This document shows positions 15,590 to 21,245 of a stretch of 64,000 nucleotides of DNA, piece after piece. The translations under genes and the position numbers were made by a program. The notes under the pieces are model-generated. The model did not search any database. It had not been told where the DNA came from and was given only the letters and a program-made list of their open reading frames with translations. The stretch's first letter is position 1, and every line of letters starts with the position of its first letter. Origin of the DNA: Devosia sp. Root413D1 (lineage in GTDB: Bacteria > Pseudomonadota > Alphaproteobacteria > Rhizobiales > Devosiaceae); NCBI RefSeq assembly GCF_001425235.1, contig NZ_LMEA01000008.1:62001-126000 (forward strand), given 5' to 3'.

Positions 15590-15632
15590 GCGAGATCAGG
15601 AAAAGTCGCAGACTTTTCCGGTTCGATCTCGC
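15590..15632. repeat. AGGAAAAG palindromic repeat, copy 1
   Basis: Outer arms GCGAGATC (15590-15597) and GATCTCGC (15625-15632), inner arms AGGAAAAG and CTTTTCC. A second copy follows at 15646-15682 and a third with different flanks at 50621-50686, all sharing CTTTCCGGTTCG or its full form. Confidence 0.65.
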
Positions 15633-15645
15633 GTCAGGCAAGATA

Positions 15646-15682
15646 GCGCGATCAGGGAAGGTGCTTTCCGGTTCGATCTCGC
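15646..15682. repeat. AGGAAAAG palindromic repeat, copy 2
   Basis: Arms GCGCGATC (15646-15653) and GATCTCGC (15675-15682) with inner GGGAAGG/CTTTCC. Tandem with copy 1, the two sharing the run CTTTCCGGTTCGATCTCGCG. Lies in the gap between divergent tag and the receiver gene. Confidence 0.6.
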
Positions 15683-15766
15683 GTCAAGCAATTGCGATCG
15701 GAAGTCCGCACGCTTTTGTTTCTCGCGACAACATAACTGGCGAATCGGCTGGGGGGCCAAACGCCA

Positions 15767-16201
15767 ATGATCCTGCCACAGGAGCTGAAGGCGCTCGTCG
15801 TCGACGACAATGCCTATGCGCGCGCCGCAGTGGCGGCAACCCTGCGCAAGCTCGGCCTGGTTTCGATCGATGAACTCCCCGGCGCCGCGCCCGCCGTCGG
15901 CGCCATCCACGCGACGCGCTACGATATCGTGTTCATGGATTGGTACATGCCGGAAATGAACGGCGCGGCGCTGCTCGAGGTGATCCGCGACCCGCGTTTT
16001 TCCAGCAATGGGCGGGTCCCGGTGGTGATGATCACCGCCTATCCCAACCGCGAAACCATCGCCCGCGCCAGGGAACTGGGGGCCAGCGAAGTGCTCACCA
16101 AGCCCTTCAGCCTCGCTCACGCCGCCGCCGCCCTCGGCCGCCTGCTGCCCGACGGCTGGCAGATCCCCGACGAACCGGAGGCCGGACAGGTCCTGCTGTA
16201 G
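15767..16201 (+). CDS. Single-domain response regulator (CheY-like receiver)
   Basis: 144 residues: one receiver domain and a short tail, no output domain. The phosphorylation set is complete: acidic pair Asp13-Asp14 (VVDDN), acceptor Asp58 (VFMDWYMPEMNG), Thr90 (MITAY) and Lys112 (LTKPF). Such proteins pass phosphate in a relay or act by binding partners. No kinase is adjacent; the nearest kinase-like gene (21246) is a pseudokinase. Partner unknown. Confidence 0.9.
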   Translation: MILPQELKALVVDDNAYARAAVAATLRKLGLVSIDELPGAAPAVGAIHATRYDIVFMDWYMPEMNGAALLEVIRDPRFSSNGRVPVVMITAYPNRETIARARELGASEVLTKPFSLAHAAAALGRLLPDGWQIPDEPEAGQVLL

Positions 16202-16258
16202 GGCAGGGGGCGATCCGGGTGGCGCGGCACGCTCGTGTCTGAGTCATTCCTTGACCAT

Positions 16259-16294
16259 CTATAACCAGAGCGTTATAGAACATTCAGGTTATAG
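16259..16294. promoter_or_regulatory. Three-half-site operator before the AHSA1-type gene
   Basis: CTATAAC (16259-16265) and GTTATAG (16272-16278) form a perfect inverted repeat with a 6-base spacer, and a third GTTATAG stands at 16288-16294, 13 bases before the start codon. Binding by a dimeric regulator (for example ArsR type, a common partner of such genes) would block the gene. No regulator gene is adjacent. Confidence 0.6.
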
Positions 16295-16307
16295 ATGGAG
16301 ACTCAGC

Positions 16308-16787
16308 ATGCTCGCAGCCCTGACAATCACCCACCCCTCTGACAACGCCGTCACCGTGTCGCGCAGCTTCGACGCGCCTGCGGACCTGGTCTTTGCCTGC
16401 CATACCAAGCCGCAGCTTGTGCAGCGCTGGCAGCTCGGCCCGCCGGGCTGGAGCATGCCCATCTGCGAGATCGACCTGCGCGTTGGCGGCACCTACCGCT
16501 TCATCTGGCGTAGCGACGCCGACGCCTCCGAGTTCGGCTTCACCGGTCGCTACCGCGAAATCGTCGTCCCGTCCCGTATCGTCCATACCGAGGGGATGAT
16601 CGGCACACCCGGCGAGGCGGTGGTCACCACCACCTTCGAGGAACGCGGCGGCCGGACCACGCTTACCCTCACCATGAGCTTCGACAGCCAGGAGGTTCGC
16701 GACCAGGTGCTGCTGACCGGCATGACCGACGGCATGGCTCAGAGCTACGACCGGCTGGACGAGCTACTGGTCGAGCAGGTGGCGTAG
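16308..16787 (+). CDS. SRPBCC / AHSA1-domain protein
   Basis: 159 residues from the ATG preceded by GGAG; the in-frame upstream codons cross the operator and are rejected. The fold is the START-like AHSA1 (Aha1 C-terminal) family: VTVSRSFDAPADLVFACHT near the start, then VGGTYRFIWRS and a final helix. Members are small ligand-binding proteins, often paired with ArsR regulators. Ligand unknown. Cytosolic. Confidence 0.85.
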   Translation: MLAALTITHPSDNAVTVSRSFDAPADLVFACHTKPQLVQRWQLGPPGWSMPICEIDLRVGGTYRFIWRSDADASEFGFTGRYREIVVPSRIVHTEGMIGTPGEAVVTTTFEERGGRTTLTLTMSFDSQEVRDQVLLTGMTDGMAQSYDRLDELLVEQVA

Positions 16788-16920
16788 GCCATTCGCGTCC
16801 GCGCCCCGGTGTAAAATGTTCGCCGGGGCGCTCGGACAACAACAAACCCAGCTCGCTGGCTCACCTTCACTTAACCAATTTCCTTCACGTCGCGTTCGAT
16901 ATTGTCATTAATACTGCGCG

Positions 16921-16942
16921 ACGCCCGACCTCCCTCGGGCGT
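16921..16942 (+). other. Hairpin with CCTCCC loop before the L,D-transpeptidase gene
   Basis: ACGCCCGA (16921-16928) and TCGGGCGT (16935-16942) pair perfectly over 8 bp; the loop is exactly CCTCCC, complementary to a Shine-Dalgarno sequence. Ends 26 bases before the gene start. Confidence 0.6.
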
Positions 16943-16968
16943 CCGCGTACCAATGATGAGTGTGTGCC

Positions 16969-17592
16969 ATGCTGCGTTCGTCCCGGGCGGTGCTCGCCGC
17001 CGCTGCCTGCCTCGTGTCCTTGTCCGTCTTTGCCGATACGGCCAACGCCGCGCAGGGCCTGTTCATGTTTGATCTGCAGTCGCGCCCGTCGCTGCACGAT
17101 TCCAAGCCCCGTCCGGGCTACAAGCTGAAGAGCAACAAGGTGCGCCTCGCGCCCGAGTTCCGCCGGCAGATCGTCGCCTACAAATCCAACCAGAAGGCCG
17201 GCACCATCATCGTCAACACCGGCGAGAAGCACCTCTACCTGGTGCTCGGCGACGGCAAGGCGCTGCGCTACGGCATTGGCACGGCGCGTGACGGCTTCGA
17301 GTGGAGCGGCACGCACAAAGTGTCCAACAAGCGCGAGTGGCCGGGCTGGACCCCGCCCGCCGAGATGAAGGTCCGGCAGCCGAACCTGCCCGACTACATG
17401 CCCGGCGGCATCAACAACCCGCTCGGCGCCCGCGCCATCTATATCGGTTCTACCCTCTACCGTATCCACGGCACCAATGAGCCCTGGACTATCGGTCAGG
17501 ATGTCTCGTCGGGCTGCATCCGCATGGTCAACGATGATGTCGAAGACCTGTACGAGCGCGTCAAAATTGGCGCCAAGGTGATTGTGCTTTAG
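16969..17592 (+). CDS. L,D-transpeptidase (YkuD domain), periplasmic
   Basis: Makes 3-3 peptidoglycan cross-links or attaches proteins to the wall. 207 residues from ATG; a GTG 9 bases upstream is possible. Signal peptide MLRSSRAVLAAAACLVSLSV to about residue 28. The YkuD domain runs from about 75 to 207 with GEKHLYLVLGDGKALRYGIG early and the active-site set HGTNEPWTIGQDVSSGCIRM (catalytic Cys183, with His and Gly/Arg). A CCTCCC-loop hairpin in the leader may regulate it. Confidence 0.9.
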   Translation: MLRSSRAVLAAAACLVSLSVFADTANAAQGLFMFDLQSRPSLHDSKPRPGYKLKSNKVRLAPEFRRQIVAYKSNQKAGTIIVNTGEKHLYLVLGDGKALRYGIGTARDGFEWSGTHKVSNKREWPGWTPPAEMKVRQPNLPDYMPGGINNPLGARAIYIGSTLYRIHGTNEPWTIGQDVSSGCIRMVNDDVEDLYERVKIGAKVIVL

Positions 17593-17613
17593 TTAGGATT
17601 TTCAGCGACACTG

Positions 17614-17642
17614 GCGCCGGAATTCTGGGGGTCTTCCGGCGC
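17614..17642 (+). other. Hairpin enclosing the likely ribosome site of the TadG-like gene
   Basis: GCGCCGGAA (17614-17622) and TTCCGGCGC (17634-17642) pair over 9 bp. The loop TTCTGGGGGTC holds the only G-rich stretch before the ATG at 17644, so ribosome access depends on this structure. Confidence 0.55.
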
Positions 17643-17643
17643 T

Positions 17644-19500
17644 ATGCGCGGCATTTTCGAGCTTTTCAAACGGTTCCACGCCGATGAACGCGGCGTCTTC
17701 GCAGTCATCTTTGGCCTGCTGGCCATCGTCCTCGTCGCCATGGCCGGCGCCGCCGTGGACTACACGTCCATGGAAACCGCCCGCACCAAGATGCAGATCG
17801 CCCTTGATTCTGCAGCGCTCGGCCTGGCGCCCAAGATCTACAGCCAGACTGAAGAGCAACTCCGACTCTCTGCCGAAGAGCTCGTGCTCGAGCGGCTGAA
17901 TGATGACAGCCTGACGGTCACCGTGGACTGGGCCGACGCCACTACGACCACCGGTACCCTCAAGCTGAAGGGAACGATCACCGTCCCGATGGCCTTCGTG
18001 CAACTGGTCGGCGTCACTGACATGACCACCAGCATCCTGTCCGAGGCGACGCGTGGCTCGGTCAACCTCGAGGTGGCGGTGGCGCTCGACACCACCGGCT
18101 CGATGGGTACCGACGGCATCGCGACCTTGCAGACGGCGCTCGCAACACTGATTCCGCTGGTCGTCAAAGACGAGCAGTCTCCAACCTATTCCAAAATGGC
18201 GCTGGTGCCGTACTCGACCGCCGTGAACGTTGGCGCCGCCTATGCGGTAGAAGCGCGTGGCGCGATCCAGGGGGCAAAGCCAGCGACGTCTGTCGCCTGG
18301 TGGAACCTCGAGAAGGATATCAGCGGGGCAAGTCAGACCCGGCCAGTGAAGATCACTCAGAATGCCCATGGCTTCAACAATGACGATGTAATTTACATCA
18401 CCGGCGTCAAGGGCATGCTCGATCTGAACGACAAGATCTACGTCGTCAAGAACAAAACGGCAAACGACTTCGAACTATACACCACCGGCGGTTCGCGTGT
18501 TGATGGGCGAGGCTACGCCGCATATCAGACCGGCACGACCGACAAGATGAAGCGTTGCGTTATTTCTAGCTGCAATATTGTGTTTACCGTCGCAGCTCAT
18601 GGATACGCGACCAACGATTACATCAGAATCACCGACGTTTCATCCGGAATGTCGTCTCTGAACAATAAGAACTACACGATCACCAAGGTAACGAACGACA
18701 CCTTCTCGCTCCCGGTCTACGGCCCCGGCACGACATACGTCCAGCCCGTGACGACGGGCAAGTCCTGGTGCACCAAGTATGGCTGCGAGTATTACCGGAT
18801 CGGCACCGGCAGCACGCTCTATCGGCCCACTCCTTCGTGCGTCACCGAGCGCATGACCGACAGCTTTACAGATATCGCGCCCAGCACCACGCCGCTGTCG
18901 ATCAACTACACCAGCAATGCGAGTTGCGCCGGCAATCCTGTCAAGATCCAGCCGCTTACCGCCGATAAAGCCAAGCTCGAGGCTTATACCGTGCAGGGCG
19001 CGCTGCTACCCAGTGGAGGTACCGCCGGGCAGATTGGTACGGCGTGGGCCTGGTATCTGGTATCGCCGAATTTCGCCGAGCTGTTCGATGATCCGGCGGC
19101 GACGGTGGGTGGGGATTTCGAGTCGAAGCCCGCCTCATACACCGCGCCTAACACGCTGAAGATTGTCATCATCATGACCGATGGCGTGTACAACACCGAG
19201 TACTGCAAGGGCGTCGACGTCGATAACGTAAGTTGCAGCGCGCCGGATGGCACCTCGGGCAGTATGGCCGGCCCGCTCGGCCAGGCTGAAGACCTATGCG
19301 CCGAAATGCAGAAGCCCGCCACGGATGTCGTGGTCTACACCGTGGGCTTCAACCTGCCCGAGACCGGCACGGCCGTTGACCTGTTGAAGAAATGCGCATC
19401 CGAGCCGAAGAACTTCAAGCTGGCGAGCAACAACGCGGACCTCATCAAGGCCTTCCGCGAAATCGGTGAGAACATCTCAGACCTGCGGCTGTCGCAGTAA
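17644..19500 (+). CDS. TadG-like pilus/Flp-assembly protein with von Willebrand A domain and inserted repeat module
   Basis: 618 residues. Begins with the TadE/TadG-type segment: a DERGVFAVIFGLL glutamate-containing motif and one membrane helix (about 17-40), then an exported part. The vWA domain shows the MIDAS motif ALDTTGSMG (Asp149, Ser153) and a later IIMTDGVYNTEYC. Between these, residues about 230-365 hold two copies of a module starting NAHGF and AAHGY, with ITGVKGM/ITDVSSGM and a LNxKxYxV motif, resembling E1-FCCH-like beta modules common in phage structural proteins. This insert has lower GC and different codon use. Other tad genes are not in the window. Confidence 0.8.
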   Translation: MRGIFELFKRFHADERGVFAVIFGLLAIVLVAMAGAAVDYTSMETARTKMQIALDSAALGLAPKIYSQTEEQLRLSAEELVLERLNDDSLTVTVDWADATTTTGTLKLKGTITVPMAFVQLVGVTDMTTSILSEATRGSVNLEVAVALDTTGSMGTDGIATLQTALATLIPLVVKDEQSPTYSKMALVPYSTAVNVGAAYAVEARGAIQGAKPATSVAWWNLEKDISGASQTRPVKITQNAHGFNNDDVIYITGVKGMLDLNDKIYVVKNKTANDFELYTTGGSRVDGRGYAAYQTGTTDKMKRCVISSCNIVFTVAAHGYATNDYIRITDVSSGMSSLNNKNYTITKVTNDTFSLPVYGPGTTYVQPVTTGKSWCTKYGCEYYRIGTGSTLYRPTPSCVTERMTDSFTDIAPSTTPLSINYTSNASCAGNPVKIQPLTADKAKLEAYTVQGALLPSGGTAGQIGTAWAWYLVSPNFAELFDDPAATVGGDFESKPASYTAPNTLKIVIIMTDGVYNTEYCKGVDVDNVSCSAPDGTSGSMAGPLGQAEDLCAEMQKPATDVVVYTVGFNLPETGTAVDLLKKCASEPKNFKLASNNADLIKAFREIGENISDLRLSQ

Positions 19501-19501
19501 C

Positions 19502-19726
19502 TCAGCCCTGCAGCATGAAGCGCTTGCCGCCCGGGAAGGCGGCGAGCGCCGCCTGCTGCTCCACCGCGGTCAGCCCCTCGAAGCTGACGACCATCGGCAG
19601 CTCCGGCGCGTCAATCGGCGCGATCGGGTTGGTCGGCCGCAACCGGGCGTCGTGCGCCGCAGCCAGCCATGACTTCGCCCTGCGGCTGGCAACTGGGGAC
19701 GTCAGTCTGTAGGCGCGGTGATCCAT
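19502..19726 (-). CDS. Hypothetical protein (74 aa)
   Basis: 74 residues from an ATG with GGAG 10 bases upstream; the frame extends 25 codons further but without a ribosome site. Begins MDHRAYRLTSPVASRRAKSWLAAAHD and ends GLTAVEQQAALAAFPGGKRFMLQG, with no signal peptide or membrane helix. The C-terminal helix-like part looks like a real small domain. Convergent with the TadG-like gene, one base from its stop. I do not recognise it. Confidence 0.5.
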   Translation of the reverse strand: MDHRAYRLTSPVASRRAKSWLAAAHDARLRPTNPIAPIDAPELPMVVSFEGLTAVEQQAALAAFPGGKRFMLQG

Positions 19727-19808
19727 TCTGAATACTCCGTGCACGCGTAACCGCTCAATAACGCGGGGATGGTAAGACTGGTTGCTGGGCATCCCTCGCA
19801 TTTTTCAG

Positions 19809-20198
19809 TCAAATCCGCGTCAGCTCGAACTTCTGGCAGAGCGCGCCCTTGCAGCCGTTGATGGTCATGGTGTTGCCGTCGACCAATGTCAGCGTGCCCT
19901 TGACCACTTCGCCCATGTATTCGGCGCTGCCGCGCCACTTGTTCTCGAGCGCCCGCTTGGCGCCCTTCAGCACATACGAGTTGAGGTAGCTGAGGTTGTC
20001 GGCGGTGCGCGCATCGTCGCGCAGCCACACCAGCCTGGCGCAGACCTCGGTACCGTCACCGCACAGCGTCACTTCGAACCGCGACTCGCCGCTGACCGTC
20101 TGCCAGGTCCCGGCCGGGGACTGCGCGGCAAAGGCCGGAGCGATAGCGAGGGCAGTGGCGACGATGGCGGTGGCAATGAGCTTGAACGACTTCGGCAT
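19809..20198 (-). CDS. Secreted DUF2147-like protein
   Basis: 129 residues from ATG, chosen because a GAGGGGCT site precedes it and a clean signal peptide follows (MPKSFKLIATAIVATALAIA, cleavage after AFA near residue 26). Mature part: GTWQTVSGESRFEVTLCGDG, VCARLVWLRDD and a final INGCKGALCQKFELTRI, the GxW...C...C pattern of DUF2147. These are small periplasmic beta-sheet proteins of unknown role. A second, divergent member is at 33826-34218. Confidence 0.8.
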   Translation of the reverse strand: MPKSFKLIATAIVATALAIAPAFAAQSPAGTWQTVSGESRFEVTLCGDGTEVCARLVWLRDDARTADNLSYLNSYVLKGAKRALENKWRGSAEYMGEVVKGTLTLVDGNTMTINGCKGALCQKFELTRI

Positions 20199-20282
20199 GC
20201 GGGAGCCCCTCGGCAACATGGTGAATGCAATGTTGCCGTTCCCACTGCCATCAGGTGCTTGAACCCGTCGCGAACGCTTCGT

Positions 20283-20846
20283 TCAGTCAGGGTTCATCGT
20301 CGCGGCGGCCGGGTGGCCGATCAGCGACCGCACCATGGCGACCCGCTGGTTGACTGGCAGGGCAGGGATCCGCACCAGCTCAAACCCGAACCGCTCATAC
20401 GCCTCGACGTGAAACCGCTCGAACCGCATCGAATCCGCGAGGCTGATCCGCCGGGCCTCCGTATTGGTGATGAAGCCCAGCAGCTCGACGAACAGCACCT
20501 GCCGCTCGTACTGCCCCGACGCCAGCATCGAACGGATTGATTCGGCGAGCACTTCCGGTACTGGATGGCCCAGGTATTCCGCCAGCGCCAGCGTGCAGAC
20601 CAGCGACCGGTCCGCCACCCGCACCGCCCCTGTCGCAGGCCGCGCCGCCCGCAGCAATTGCAGCCGGGTGATGTCGCTGATGAACTCTGGCCGTCGCCAC
20701 GACTCCTCGATGCCGCGCCCCTGGTCGAGCGCGATCACATCGGTTGCCGCCTCCTCGACCACGTCTACGCCTTGGGCTTCAAGCGCCCTGAGGATAACGG
20801 TTTTGCCGGCACCCGGGGCACCAGTCAGGATGAACTCGCGGGCCAT
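20283..20846 (-). CDS. AAA-type P-loop ATPase/kinase-like protein (AAA_28-like)
   Basis: 187 residues with an N-terminal Walker A GAPGAGKT (8-15), VVEEAATDVI in the position of a second motif, VADRSLVCTLA and a late LVRIPALP. The layout matches small predicted ATPases/nucleotide kinases (AAA_28-like) that lack the usual AAA+ lid. Substrate unknown. Stand-alone on the minus strand, directly downstream of tRNA-His on that strand (tRNA 3' end is about 100 bases before its start). Confidence 0.75.
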   Translation of the reverse strand: MAREFILTGAPGAGKTVILRALEAQGVDVVEEAATDVIALDQGRGIEESWRRPEFISDITRLQLLRAARPATGAVRVADRSLVCTLALAEYLGHPVPEVLAESIRSMLASGQYERQVLFVELLGFITNTEARRISLADSMRFERFHVEAYERFGFELVRIPALPVNQRVAMVRSLIGHPAAATMNPD

Positions 20847-20942
20847 CGCCTCGCTCCATGTGAGAGGGACGCCGGGCCCGGATGGGCCAGCGTTACTCAG
20901 TGTCTGCGGGGGGATTTGCTTGGTGCCGGGCCAGTGCGGGAG

Positions 20943-21019
20943 TGGTACCGCCTCCCCGGATCGAACGGGGGACCTCTAGATCCACAATCTAGCGCTCTAA
21001 CCAACTGAGCTAAGGCGGC
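20943..21019 (-). tRNA. tRNA-His (GTG), CCA encoded
   Basis: Full cloverleaf on the minus strand: acceptor GCCGCCT/AGGCGGT, D arm GCTC/GAGC, anticodon stem CTAGA/TCTAG around TTGTGGA with anticodon GTG, T arm CCCCG-TTCGATC-CGGGG, then A73 and CCA. The first pair is G1:U72 and the discriminator is A73 in place of the usual C73, as known for a large alphaproteobacterial group. The base before G1 in the gene is also G. It serves the hisS product. Confidence 0.95.
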
Positions 21020-21245
21020 CCGGCAAGCGCGGCGGACCATAGTTTCACTTATAGCTGCTGGCAAGCGTCGATTTGAGCCTGTTTTTCATCCCCTGTTGAC
21101 GGCCGCGGGCTTAACCATCGGCAGCGAATGCCGGCCGCTCACGTCCGCGCGATATGGACCGGGGAGGGGCCCCGGGATATTTAGAGAAGATTAAATTCCG
21201 AGTTCGCTTTGTGTCGAATTGGCACGAGGCAGGAAAAGAGTACGC

